A DNA stretch of 64,000 nucleotides from JBQTKD01 sp052386455 (GTDB taxonomy: Bacteria; Actinomycetota; Actinomycetes; Sporichthyales; Sporichthyaceae), in NCBI GenBank assembly GCA_052386455.1, contig JBQTKD010000003.1, positions 3,425 to 67,424 of the forward strand, given 5' to 3'. The position numbers were made by a program, and so were the translations under genes. The notes under the pieces were generated by a model that was given only the letters and a program-made list of their open reading frames with translations, searched no databases and was not told the origin of the DNA. This document shows positions 44,230 to 52,662 of this stretch, piece after piece (position 1 is the first letter of the stretch; the number at the start of each line of letters is the position of its first letter).

Positions 44230-45172
44230 CGCGGGCGACGGGGGCGTCGACGACGTTGGAGTCGATGTACATGCCGACGCCGCCGTGCCGGGCGAAGTGA
44301 TCGCCGCGGTACTGCTTGATGCGCTGACGGTCGGCCCAGTGCCCGTTGGGGATCTTCGGCCAGTCCTTGAGGTTGCGACGCTGGTCCCACTGCGCCATCC
44401 ACACCGCGTCGAGCTTCGGGCGGTTCTTCTTCACGTGCAGCGCGCTGATCTGCGGCATGCCCGAGGCGACGTGCCCGTAGACGCCGGCGAGGTAGCCCAG
44501 CGCGTGCAGCTGCTCGGTCCAGCCGTGCAGATAGTCGGCCACCGCGCGGTTGCAGCGGGCGCTCGGCTTGCGGCCGTAGTACTCGATGTCGGAGTACAGG
44601 GCGCTGCCCTCCAGCATGCCCAGTTCCTTCGCCGCACGGACCGAGTTGCGGGCCGCCCAGGCGCCCTGCTCGCGAGCGCGCTCGTGGGAGATTGCGCGTT
44701 GGGAGTGCGTCCAGCGGCCGCAGGGGGCCTGCCGGTTCACGTCGATCGGGATGAGGCTCCAGCCGGCGGCCGTCACCGACGCCACCCACTGGGGTGTCAG
44801 GTGCGGTTGCTTGCGGCAGGCGCGGCCCGGGCCGCTGATGTAGACGCCGATGGCCCGGTACGGGGAGGCGCTCCAGGCGCGCATGGTGGCCAGCGACGGG
44901 GTCTTGCAGATGTCGAAGCCGAGGCCGCGGAAGCGGGTCACGCCCGCGGGAGTCTTGGCGACCATCGGGACCAGGGGAGCCTTGGCGGCCTTGGTGATGG
45001 CCGAGGCAGAGGCGAACAGTTGCGGCACGTCGGTGGCGCGCATCTCGCCGGCCCGCACGTCGTTCCGGGCGGTCGCAAGCGACGTGGCGATCAGCGCCAG
45101 GCCGGTGACGAAGACCAGGGCGACCACCCGGCCCATGCCCAGCCCCGTCGGCTTCTCGGACACGGTCTCCAC
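44204..45172 (-). CDS. DUF1906 (glycoside-hydrolase-like) exported protein 1
   Basis: 322 aa from GTG 45172, with GGGAGGGG upstream. One N-terminal membrane helix (VVALVFVTGLALIATSLA) serves as signal or anchor. The DUF1906 TIM-barrel domain covers about residues 75-310 (GFDICKTPSLATMRAW, YRAIGVYISG, SLIPIDVN, YSDIEYY, AGVYGHVASG, YIDSNVVD). Family members such as Rv2525c are exported and linked to the cell envelope; cell-wall hydrolase activity is suspected. A longer tandem paralogue lies upstream. Confidence 0.8.
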   Translation of the reverse strand: METVSEKPTGLGMGRVVALVFVTGLALIATSLATARNDVRAGEMRATDVPQLFASASAITKAAKAPLVPMVAKTPAGVTRFRGLGFDICKTPSLATMRAWSASPYRAIGVYISGPGRACRKQPHLTPQWVASVTAAGWSLIPIDVNRQAPCGRWTHSQRAISHERAREQGAWAARNSVRAAKELGMLEGSALYSDIEYYGRKPSARCNRAVADYLHGWTEQLHALGYLAGVYGHVASGMPQISALHVKKNRPKLDAVWMAQWDQRRNLKDWPKIPNGHWADRQRIKQYRGDHFARHGGVGMYIDSNVVDAPVARVSRGGGPR

Positions 45173-45297
45173 GCCGACCCCTCCCGCAGACCCCTCGGTG
45201 TCTGCAGTGAACAGGGATCGCCCAGCCCCGGGCGGCTAGATCGGCGGGTTTATTCGTTCTGCACGGGTCGGCCGTGCGCAACTCCGCTGACGCAGGG

Positions 45298-46791
45298 TCA
45301 GTTGGCCTGCTCCAGGCGCCGCGCGACGGGCTTCGCCGACGTGTCGGCGTTGTCGTCCGGGACCGCCTCGGGGTCGCGCTCGTCGGCCGCGTCGTTGGCC
45401 TCGCCGGGACGCTCGCAGCGCGGAAGCGGGGTGCCCGCGTCGCCGCCGAGGCCCAGGGTGCTGGAGTGGATCCAGACGTCGTCGGCCAGGCCGAGCCAGG
45501 ACGGACGATCCGGGTGGCGGCACTCGACCCAGACCAGGGCGCCGAGCGGCAGTGCGCCCTTCCCGGCGAACGTCGTGCCCGGGCCGCTGCGCAGCATCGC
45601 GCCCTGCTCCGGGAGGACCGGTGCCGGGTAGGCGCAGCGCTGCGTCGCGAGCTTCCCCTTGGCGGCGAGCGCGGTTTCGGGCAGGTAGGAACCGTCGGTG
45701 AGCTTGTACCAGCGCTCCTCGTCGCGCACCACGTGGCACAGGATGGCGGCGGTGCCACCGGCGACCAGCGTGCCGACCTTCGCGGCGTCCGCGCGGGGCG
45801 CTCTGCGGGCCGGGGTGTTGGCCGCGGCCACCGGCCGCGACAACGCCACGGTGGCGACGGGGGCGTCGACGATGTTGGAGTCGATGTTGATCGTGACGCC
45901 GCCGTGCGTCTCGAGGTGGTCCCCCTGGAACTGCTTGATGCGCTGCATGTTCGACCACTGCGACAGGGGCACGTCCGGCCAGTCCGTCAGGGAACGGGCC
46001 TTGTCCCACTGTGCCGTCCAGACCGCGTCCGGGCGGGTCCACTTCTTCGTGTAGTACCGCGCGGCCGCGTCCTTGGTGCCCGAGTTGAAGTGGCTGTACA
46101 TCCCGGCGAGGTAGCCCTTGGAGTGCAGGTACTTGGTCCAGCCGGACACGAAGTCGGCGACCGCGTTGCGGCACGTGGCGTTCGCGTTCCGGTAGTACTC
46201 CATGTCGGTGTACAGCGCGCTACCGGGCAGGATGCCGAGCGCCGCGGATGCCTTCACGATCCGTTCGGCCGCGAGCCGGCCCTGGTCTTCGGCGTAGAGG
46301 GGGTTGATCGGCCGCTTCTTGGTGTTGACGCGGCACGGCGCCTGGCGGCCGACGTCGAGCGGCATCAGCTTCCAGCCCATCGCGGTGACCTGGCTGACCC
46401 ATGCGCGGGTGAGGTTGGGCTGCTTCTTGCAGGCGCGCTCGGTGCCGCTGACGTAGATGCCGATCGCCCGGTACGGGGACTTCAGCCAGGCCCGCATGTC
46501 GCTGGCCTTGGGTGCGATGCACGTGTCGAAGGCCAGGCCCTTGAAGTGGGTGACGGCGGCACCGGCCGGATAGGCGGGTCCGCGGTCGCGGTTGTCTCGG
46601 GCCTGCGCGTCGGAGCCGGTCATCACCGCGGCGCCGGCGCCGACGGTCAGCACCAGCGCGGCGAGGACGTTGACGGCGCGGTCGCGGCGGTGCGACGCGC
46701 AGCGGCCGGCCTTGATCCGCTTGCTCGCCTCCCCGGCAACCCGCAGGGCGGGGCCCAGGTTCGACTCGCTGGGGCGGGGCGGTCGCGGCAT
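45298..46791 (-). CDS. DUF1906 (glycoside-hydrolase-like) exported protein 2
   Basis: 497 aa. Basic N-terminus and a hydrophobic export segment (VNVLAALVLTVGAGAAVMTG), then the DUF1906 domain (AFDTCIAPKASDMRAW, YRAIGIYVSG, YTDMEYY, NIDSNIVD) closely matching the neighbour at 44204-45172. It has an extra C-terminal region of about 150 residues with two SH3b-like stretches (AILCHVVRDEERWYKLTDG, GAMLRSGPGTTF, GALVWVECRH). Those could add a wall-binding function. The pair arose by tandem duplication. Confidence 0.8.
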   Translation of the reverse strand: MPRPPRPSESNLGPALRVAGEASKRIKAGRCASHRRDRAVNVLAALVLTVGAGAAVMTGSDAQARDNRDRGPAYPAGAAVTHFKGLAFDTCIAPKASDMRAWLKSPYRAIGIYVSGTERACKKQPNLTRAWVSQVTAMGWKLMPLDVGRQAPCRVNTKKRPINPLYAEDQGRLAAERIVKASAALGILPGSALYTDMEYYRNANATCRNAVADFVSGWTKYLHSKGYLAGMYSHFNSGTKDAAARYYTKKWTRPDAVWTAQWDKARSLTDWPDVPLSQWSNMQRIKQFQGDHLETHGGVTINIDSNIVDAPVATVALSRPVAAANTPARRAPRADAAKVGTLVAGGTAAILCHVVRDEERWYKLTDGSYLPETALAAKGKLATQRCAYPAPVLPEQGAMLRSGPGTTFAGKGALPLGALVWVECRHPDRPSWLGLADDVWIHSSTLGLGGDAGTPLPRCERPGEANDAADERDPEAVPDDNADTSAKPVARRLEQAN

Positions 46792-46890
46792 TGCGGCAGG
46801 CCTTTCTCGGTGCGGACGAACGACCCCAGGGTAGGCACCAGAGTTACGAAAGTGACGGATGTGGCGAACGCTCGGCGTGGCCGGAAACGA

Positions 46891-46919
46891 CGAACGGCCC
46901 GCCGTTGGCGGGCCGTTCG
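46891..46919 (-). terminator. aceE terminator
   Basis: CGAACGGCCCGCC pairs perfectly with GGCGGGCCGTTCG around a 3-base loop GTT. It lies 17 bp after the aceE stop on the minus strand. Confidence 0.85.
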
Positions 46920-46935
46920 CCGGATGTGGGACAGC

Positions 46936-49689
46936 TCAGGTGTCGCCGCCGGCCTCCGCGGCCGTGGTGGCGGTGACGTCGTCGAGGCGGTAGCGGTCCA
47001 GCGCCTCGCGGACGGCCTCCGGCTTGACCTCGCCGCGGCGAGCGAGATCCGAGAGCGTCTGCACGACGATCGACTGCGCGTCGACCTTGAAGTGCCGGCG
47101 CAGCGCGGCGCGGGTGTCCGAGCGGCCGAAGCCGTCGGTGCCGAGGACGGACAGGCCGCCCGGGACCCAGCGGTGGATCTGGTCCGGCACCGCCTTCATC
47201 CAGTCCGAAACCGCCACGACCGGGCCGGGCGCGTTCTCGAGCGTGCGGGTGACGTACGGGATGCGCGCCGGACCCTCCGGGTTGAGGAAGTTCCATTCGT
47301 CGCACGCGAGCGCCTCCCGGCGCAGTTCGCCCCACGAGGTGGCCGACCAGACGTCCGCCGAGACGCCCCACTCGTTCGCCAGGCGCTGCTGAGCCTCCAG
47401 GGCCCACTGAATTGCCGGGCCGGACGCGAGCAGCTGCGCGCGCGGCGCGCCCTCGGCGACCAGCGGTGCGCCGGCGACGTGGTGCAGGCCCTTGAGGATC
47501 CCCTCGACGTCCACGTTCTCCGGCTCGGCCGGCTGCTGGTAGGGCTCGTTGTAGACGGTGATGTAGTAGAAGACGTCCTCGCCGTGCGGGAACTGCGGGT
47601 CCCCGCCGTACATGCGCCGCAGACCGTCCTTGACGATGTGCGCGATCTCGTAGCTGAACGCCGGGTCGTAGGAGACGCAGGCCGGGTTCGTCGAGGCGAG
47701 CAGCAGCGAGTGCCCGTCCTCGTGCTGCAGACCCTCGCCGTTCAGCGTGGTGCGCCCGGCGGTGGCGCCGAGCATGAAGCCGCGGCCGAGCTGGTCGGCG
47801 AAGGCCCACGCGGCGTCGCCGGTCCGTTGGAAGCCGAACATCGAGTAGAAGATGTACACGGGGATCATGTGCTCCCCGTGCGTGGCGTACGCCGTTCCCG
47901 AGGCGACGAGCGAGCCCATGGCGCCGGCCTCGCTGATGCCCTCGTGCAGGATCTGACCGTTCGTCGACTCCTTGTAGGACAGCAGCAGTTTGCGGTCCAC
48001 GGCGTCGTAGCGCTGCCCGTGCGGGGAGTAGATCTTCGCCGTCGGGAAGATCGCGTCCAGGCCGAAGGTGCGGGCCTCGTCCGGGATGATCGGGACGAAG
48101 CGGTGGCCGATCTCCGGGTCCTTGATGAGGTCCTTGAACAGGCGGACGAAGGCCATGGTGGTGGCGACCTGCTGGGTGCCGGAGCCCTTCTTCAGCTCTG
48201 CGTAGACCGCGTCGCCGGGCAGCTTGATCGGCTTGGCGTGCACGTGGCGCGAGGGCAGGTAGCCGCCGAGCGCCGCGCGCCGCTCCTGCAGGTACTGGAC
48301 CTCCTCGGAGTCCGCGCCCGGGTGGTAGTACGGCGGGAGCTTCTCCTCGAGTGCGGAGTCGCTGATCTTGAGGTGTAGCCGGTCGCGGAACTCCTTGAGA
48401 TCGGCCTTGGTCAGCTTCTTCATCTGGTGCGTCGCGTTGCGCGCCTCGAAGCTCTTCAGCGTCCAGCCCTTGACCGTGTGGGCCAGGATCACCGTGGGCT
48501 GGCCGACGTGCTCGCTGGCGGCCTTGAACGCCGCGTAGACCTTCCGGTAGTCGTGCCCACCCCGCGAGAGCTTGGTGAGGTCCTCGTCCGAGAGGTGCTG
48601 GACCATCTTGCGCAGGCGCTGGTCCGTGCCGAAGAACGTGTCGCGGATGTAGGCGCCGTCCTCGGTGGTGAAGGTCTGGAACTGACCGTCGGGCGTGGTG
48701 TTCATCGCGTTGACCAGGACGCCGTCGACGTCGGCCGCGAGCAGCGGGTCCCAGTCCCGGCCCCACACGACCTTGATGACGTTCCAGCCGGCGCCGCGGA
48801 AGAAGCCCTCGAGCTCCTGCATGATCTTGCCGTTGCCGCGGACCGGGCCGTCGAGGCGCTGCAGGTTGCAGTTGATGACGAAGGTCAGGTTGTCCAGCTC
48901 TTCGCGGGCCGCCAGCCCGATCGCGCCGAGGGACTCCGGCTCGTCCATCTCGCCGTCGCCGAGGAACGCCCAGACGTTGGACCGGCTGGTGTCCTTGATC
49001 TGACGGTTCAACAGGTACCGGTTGAACCGGGCCTGGTAGATGGCGTGCAGCGGGCCGAGGCCCATCGACACGGTGGGGAACTCCCAGAAGTCCGGCATGA
49101 GGCGCGGGTGCGGGTAGCTCGGCAGGCCGCCGCCCGGGTTCGTGAGCTCTTGGCGGAAGCCGTCGAGCTTCTGCTCGGAGAGGCGGCCCTCGAGGAACGC
49201 GCGGGAGTAGATGCCGGGGGAGGCGTGGCCCTGGATGAAGACCTGGTCGCCGCTCTCGCCGTGGTTCTTGCCGCGGAAGAAGTGGTTGAAGCCGACCTCG
49301 TACAGGCTGGCGGAGGACGCGTAGGTGGCGATGTGGCCGCCGACGCCCATGCCCGGGCGGTTCGCGCGGGTCACCATCACTGCGGCGTTCCAGCGGATGA
49401 TGGCGCGGATGCGGCGCTCGATCTCCTCGTTGCCGGGGAACCACGGCTCGTTCTCGGGCGCGATCGTGTTGATGTAGTCGGTGCTGCGCAGGCTGGAGAC
49501 GCCGACGTTCTTCTCCCGAGCGCGCGAGAGCAGGCGCAGCATCAGGTACCGGGCGCGAGTCCGGCCCGCGGTGTCCACCACCGCGTCGAGGGACTCCTCC
49601 CACTCCTTGGTCTCGTCCGGGTTGATGTCCGGCAACTGGGTGGGGAGACCACCGGAGAGAACGGAGAACTTTTCGCGTCCAACTGCCAC
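46936..49689 (-). CDS. aceE: Pyruvate dehydrogenase E1, homodimeric type
   Basis: 917 aa from GTG 49689, the usual length for AceE. Thiamine-diphosphate enzyme with FRGKNHGESGDQVFIQGHASPG region, GDGEMDEPES motif near residue 240 and a transketolase-like central domain. It decarboxylates pyruvate and acetylates the lipoyl E2, feeding acetyl-CoA to the fatty-acid genes next door. E2 and E3 genes are not in the window. It is divergent from the DUF3052 gene. Confidence 0.95.
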   Translation of the reverse strand: MAVGREKFSVLSGGLPTQLPDINPDETKEWEESLDAVVDTAGRTRARYLMLRLLSRAREKNVGVSSLRSTDYINTIAPENEPWFPGNEEIERRIRAIIRWNAAVMVTRANRPGMGVGGHIATYASSASLYEVGFNHFFRGKNHGESGDQVFIQGHASPGIYSRAFLEGRLSEQKLDGFRQELTNPGGGLPSYPHPRLMPDFWEFPTVSMGLGPLHAIYQARFNRYLLNRQIKDTSRSNVWAFLGDGEMDEPESLGAIGLAAREELDNLTFVINCNLQRLDGPVRGNGKIMQELEGFFRGAGWNVIKVVWGRDWDPLLAADVDGVLVNAMNTTPDGQFQTFTTEDGAYIRDTFFGTDQRLRKMVQHLSDEDLTKLSRGGHDYRKVYAAFKAASEHVGQPTVILAHTVKGWTLKSFEARNATHQMKKLTKADLKEFRDRLHLKISDSALEEKLPPYYHPGADSEEVQYLQERRAALGGYLPSRHVHAKPIKLPGDAVYAELKKGSGTQQVATTMAFVRLFKDLIKDPEIGHRFVPIIPDEARTFGLDAIFPTAKIYSPHGQRYDAVDRKLLLSYKESTNGQILHEGISEAGAMGSLVASGTAYATHGEHMIPVYIFYSMFGFQRTGDAAWAFADQLGRGFMLGATAGRTTLNGEGLQHEDGHSLLLASTNPACVSYDPAFSYEIAHIVKDGLRRMYGGDPQFPHGEDVFYYITVYNEPYQQPAEPENVDVEGILKGLHHVAGAPLVAEGAPRAQLLASGPAIQWALEAQQRLANEWGVSADVWSATSWGELRREALACDEWNFLNPEGPARIPYVTRTLENAPGPVVAVSDWMKAVPDQIHRWVPGGLSVLGTDGFGRSDTRAALRRHFKVDAQSIVVQTLSDLARRGEVKPEAVREALDRYRLDDVTATTAAEAGGDT

Positions 49690-49796
49690 GGGACGACGTC
49701 CTTACGTATTGGGGACCACTGATCGAGGGGTCCAGGGGGACTACCGGGTTGGCCCAATCGTCCCTGCTCCCGGGCCCGCGCGCACCTCCGGGACGT

Positions 49797-49812
49797 GTGG
49801 GATCGGTCCCAC
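49797..49812. promoter_or_regulatory. Inverted repeat between aceE and DUF3052 gene
   Basis: GTGGGATCGGTCCCAC is a perfect 6-bp inverted repeat with a 4-base spacer, in the 240-bp divergent region. It may be an operator or a small hairpin; no regulator is assigned. Confidence 0.4.
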
Positions 49813-49929
49813 GCCGGTGATAACGGGCCCGCGCGCCAACGGCCGAGATACTTGCGTCACGCGGTTCCGTCTTGTGGACTACCCACGAGTTCCCTAGATC
49901 ACAGGGGGAGCCGCTACGGAGGAGGGGTC

Positions 49930-50361
49930 GTGAGCGCGAGCGCCGAAGGCGCGGGCGGTTCTGCCGGAGGGAAGCTCGGGCTCGCCGCAGGCCAGGTGGT
50001 GCAGGAGCTCGGCTACGACGACGACGTCGACGAAGATCTCCGAGCCGCGATCGAGGACACCGTCGACGGCGAGCTCGTCGACGAGGACTACGACGACGTC
50101 GCGGACGTCGTCCTGCTGTGGTGGCGCGACGACGACGGCGACCTGGTGGACGCCCTGGTCGACGCCCTTGCCTCGCTCGCCGACGGTGGCGTGATCTGGG
50201 TGCTGACGCCGAAGGCCGGACGCGCCGGGCACGTCGAGCCGAGCGACATCGGCGAGGCCGCACCCACCGCCGGCCTGGCCCAGACCAGCAGCATCAGCGC
50301 GGCCCGGGACTGGTCCGGCACGCGGTTGGTGGCACCGAAGGCGGCGCGCAGCAAGAAGTAG
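49930..50361 (+). CDS. DUF3052 family protein
   Basis: 143 aa from GTG 49930, with GGAGGGG at 49921. An acidic protein with GYDDDVDEDLRAAIED, VVLLWWRDDDGDL and IWVLTPKAGR, matching DUF3052, an actinobacterial family of unknown function. Its position between aceE and ahpE is the same as in Mycobacterium and Streptomyces. Confidence 0.85.
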   Translation: MSASAEGAGGSAGGKLGLAAGQVVQELGYDDDVDEDLRAAIEDTVDGELVDEDYDDVADVVLLWWRDDDGDLVDALVDALASLADGGVIWVLTPKAGRAGHVEPSDIGEAAPTAGLAQTSSISAARDWSGTRLVAPKAARSKK

Positions 50362-50409
50362 CCCAAACCGGGTGCACCCGTGCAGGAACGCTGTCGGTCG
50401 CTTCGCTCC

Positions 50410-50485
50410 ACAGGCTCAATCGGCTCGGAAGATCCGGGCCGCTCGTTCCTCGCTGGCCCGATCTTCGCTCGCCTCAATCGCCTGT
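50410..50485. repeat. REP-like hairpin element, copy B
   Basis: ACAGG/CCTGT ends, CTCAATCGGCTCGG, stem GAAGAT-C-CGGGCC with GGCCCGATCTTC (one bulged C, 14-base loop beginning GCTCG), then GCTCGCCTCAATCGCCTGT. It ends 11 bp before the ahpE start codon, so it would lie in that gene's leader. Confidence 0.65.
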
Positions 50486-50496
50486 ACCCTTCGCGC

Positions 50497-50967
50497 ATGG
50501 ACGTCGGGGCGGATTCCATCGCGGTCGGGGCGCTTGCCCCAGACTTCACGTTGCGCGACCACCACAACGTGGAGATCTCGCTTGCGGAGCTGCGCGGCAA
50601 GGCCGTGCTGCTGGTCTTCTACCCGCTGGCGTTCACCGGCGTCTGCGCCGGCGAACTCAACGCGATCCAGTCCGAGCTCGAGGCGTTCCAGAACGACTCG
50701 GTGCAGGTGTTGGCGGTCTCCGTCGACTCCCCGTACACGCTGCGGGTCTTCGCCGACACCGAGGGCTTCAAGTTCCCGATGCTCTCGGACTTCTGGCCGC
50801 ACGGCGCCGTCGCCGCGGCCTACGGGGTCTTCGACACCCACTCCGGCGTCGCCACCCGCGCCACCTTCCTCATCGACGCCGAGGGCGTCGTCCGCTGGAA
50901 GGTCGTCAACGACCTCTCGCGGCCCCGCAATCAGGCCCAGTACCACCAGGCGCTCGCCGCCCTCTGA
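50497..50967 (+). CDS. ahpE: Peroxiredoxin AhpE
   Basis: 156 aa from ATG 50497. Thioredoxin fold with APDFTLRDHHN and the peroxidatic site PLAFTGVCAGEL, Cys near 50. No resolving cysteine is seen, so it is 1-Cys AhpE type. It reduces peroxides and peroxynitrite. It lies next to DUF3052 as in M. tuberculosis. The leader contains a REP-like hairpin in place of a clear ribosome binding site. Confidence 0.92.
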   Translation: MDVGADSIAVGALAPDFTLRDHHNVEISLAELRGKAVLLVFYPLAFTGVCAGELNAIQSELEAFQNDSVQVLAVSVDSPYTLRVFADTEGFKFPMLSDFWPHGAVAAAYGVFDTHSGVATRATFLIDAEGVVRWKVVNDLSRPRNQAQYHQALAAL

Positions 50968-51071
50968 GAGCACTCGCCCCGCGGGCGGTTGTGGAGCAGA
51001 GACGCGGCGGCCGAGGCGCGAGACCGCCTCGGCGGCGCCGCATCCGTTGCAACCTGGATCGTCGGCCGTCG

Positions 51072-51266
51072 CTAGATGTTGTTGTTCCAGCCGCGGTTGA
51101 TGGTGTCCGCTGGTATCGGATGACCGACCTTCTCGATGGTCCAGAGCCCGTCGAGACCCTTGAGGGTCACGCGGTTGCCTACCCGGAATCGCTTGGCCGT
51201 GTCCAACCAGGACACCAGGGTCCACGGGCCCTGGGTGAGCGTGCACTGGGCGAGCATGGCGGTCAT
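51072..51266 (-). CDS. Small hypothetical protein (64 aa) at the tRNA locus
   Basis: ATG 51266 with GAGGGG upstream. The sequence TLVSWLDTAKRFRVGNRVTLKGLDGLWTIEKVG looks like a small beta-barrel (SH3-like) protein. Short proteins of this look are frequent in actinophages and actinobacterial plasmids. It lies 33 bp after the two atypical tRNA genes on the same strand, probably in one transcript with them. Confidence 0.6.
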   Translation of the reverse strand: MTAMLAQCTLTQGPWTLVSWLDTAKRFRVGNRVTLKGLDGLWTIEKVGHPIPADTINRGWNNNI

Positions 51267-51298
51267 CGATCGTTCCCCTCGTCGAAAGTTCTCGGTCG

Positions 51299-51367
51299 TG
51301 GCAGACCCGGGAATCGAACCCGACACGTCCCGCTTTACAGGCCGGACTGTGCTCCAGCACCCCTGCC
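51299..51367 (-). tRNA. Atypical tRNA-like gene, anticodon GUA, 69 nt
   Basis: Acceptor GGCAGGG pairs with GTCTGCC apart from the last pair, and the T-arm TCGGG-TTCGATT-CCCGG is complete. Anticodon loop CTGTAAA gives GUA (Tyr) but its stem has a G-G mismatch. The D region is 15 nt and offers only GTGC-TGGA-GCAC with a 4-nt loop. No long variable arm as in real bacterial tRNA-Tyr, and CCA is not encoded. Either degenerate or a specialised tRNA. Confidence 0.55.
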
Positions 51368-51373
51368 GAAGGG

Positions 51374-51450
51374 TGGTACTCCCGGAGGGATTCGAACCCC
51401 CACCATCCGCGTTCTGAGCGCGGCGCCTCTGCCAGTTGGACTACGGGAGC
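51374..51450 (-). tRNA. Atypical tRNA, anticodon CAG (Leu by codon), class I fold, CCA encoded
   Basis: Acceptor GCTCCCG with CGGGAGT, perfect anticodon stem CCGCG/CGCGG, loop CTCAGAA giving CAG. T-arm GGGGG-TTCGAAT-CCCTC, discriminator A and an encoded CCA at 51374-51376. The variable loop is short (about 5 nt), whereas bacterial tRNA-Leu has a long variable arm, so the aminoacylation identity is uncertain. Ten bases separate it from the GUA tRNA downstream. Confidence 0.75.
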
Positions 51451-51626
51451 AGGCCATTGGCCGCTCGACCGGGTCTCCTGGAATCAGGCAGACGGATACG
51501 ACGAGCGGCGACTGGTAAGTCGCAGGGCGCGGCGTCCGGTGGTCATGGCCCAACGGTGACAGGGCCGGTCCGCCTCGGCAACGGAATAATGGCCAGCGCG
51601 GCGTGCGAGACTCTCGCTTGCTCCAC

Positions 51627-51698
51627 GCTCGTGTAGCTCAATGGGAGAGCATCGCCCTTACAAGGCGAGGGTTGGGGGTTCGAGCCCCTCCGCGAGCA
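51627..51698 (+). tRNA. tRNA-Val (anticodon UAC)
   Basis: A complete cloverleaf of 72 nt. Acceptor GCTCGTG with CGCGAGC, D-arm TAGCTCAATGGGAGAGC, anticodon loop CTTACAA giving UAC, T-arm GGGGGTTCGAGCCCCTC, discriminator A. CCA not encoded. Confidence 0.93.
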
Positions 51699-51700
51699 CT

Positions 51701-51717
51701 GCGACGCTCCGCGTCGC
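51701..51717 (+). terminator. Hairpin after tRNA-Val
   Basis: GCGACGC-TCC-GCGTCGC, a perfect 7-bp stem with a 3-base loop, begins two bases after the tRNA 3' end and is followed by TTCGCG. A likely terminator for the tRNA transcript. Confidence 0.6.
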
Positions 51718-51862
51718 TTCGCGCTCACGGCCGGCCGCTCCGCCGGTGGCGAAGGTTCATGAGAAAACGCTCATGGAGGCCTCACGGAGCGCTCACGAGG
51801 GCAGGGCATTTCTTGATCAGCGGCGGCACCGGGGGGTGCCGTCAACGATTCAGGAGGCACTC

Positions 51863-52645
51863 ATGCGCAAGCCGTCCATCCGCATTGCGACCGTGGCAGC
51901 CGTTGGCGCCCTCGCAGTGGGCGGATTCGGCCTGTCCCAGGCGTCCGCCGAGAACGACCCGAACTCCGGTGCACTGACCGGCACGATCGCCGGCGTCCAA
52001 GACGACCCGCGCCTCGACCGTGAGCTCGACGACTTGGTCGGCGAGCAGGACACGCAGGTCGCGGCGGTGCGGAAGCTGCTCGAGGAGGCCACCACGGCCA
52101 TCGCGGCGATCCGGGCCGACGTGCTCGAGGAGGCACGCACCGAGGCGCGGGCCGAGGCGCGGGCCGAGGCGCAGAAGGTCGCCGCGGCCGAGGTCGCGAA
52201 GATCCGCGAGCGGGTCGCCGGCGAGATTGCCGAGATCCGCAAGGAGCTGGCCGCCCAGAAGGCCGCTCTGGCCAAGGTCAGCGCTCCCGCCCCGGTCGAC
52301 ACGACCGACGACAGCCTGGCCTCCGCGCGCGCCGAGTGGCAGGAGGCCCGCGCGCAGGCCATCGCCGCGTTCCGCGAGCAGGTCCGCCAGTTCCTCGAGG
52401 CGCGCAAGGACGCCCGTGAGGTGGCCCAGCAGCGCTTCGAGGCGGCCAAGGCCGAGCGCAAGGCCGCGCGGGAGGCGGCGCAGCAGGAGTTCGAGCAGGC
52501 CCGTGAGCAGGCCAAGTCGGAGCGGGAGGTCGCCAAGGCCCAGGCCCGCAACGCCAACATCGACCGCGACGACCGGGACGGTGATCGCGACGGTCGTGGT
52601 GGGGACGGCCGTCGCGGCCACGGCTGGGGCTACGGCAACCGGTAG
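51863..52645 (+). CDS. Secreted coiled-coil protein
   Basis: 260 aa from ATG 51863, with AGGAGG at 51852-51857. Signal peptide to SQASA. Residues about 55-230 are almost pure charged heptads (Ala, Glu, Lys, Arg, Gln), a long coiled coil with a Thr/Asp-rich break near 145. The tail is rich in Asp, Arg and Gly (DRDDRDGDRDGRGGDGRRG). No catalytic motif. It converges on the response-regulator gene and could be an envelope stress or scaffold protein. Confidence 0.75.
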   Translation: MRKPSIRIATVAAVGALAVGGFGLSQASAENDPNSGALTGTIAGVQDDPRLDRELDDLVGEQDTQVAAVRKLLEEATTAIAAIRADVLEEARTEARAEARAEAQKVAAAEVAKIRERVAGEIAEIRKELAAQKAALAKVSAPAPVDTTDDSLASARAEWQEARAQAIAAFREQVRQFLEARKDAREVAQQRFEAAKAERKAAREAAQQEFEQAREQAKSEREVAKAQARNANIDRDDRDGDRDGRGGDGRRGHGWGYGNR

Positions 52646-52662
52646 CCGCCCTCCCCGGGCAG

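Noticed and set aside
51299..51700. Integrated element with tRNA-Val as attachment site
   Set aside because: No integrase and no second copy of the tRNA 3' end was found in the window.
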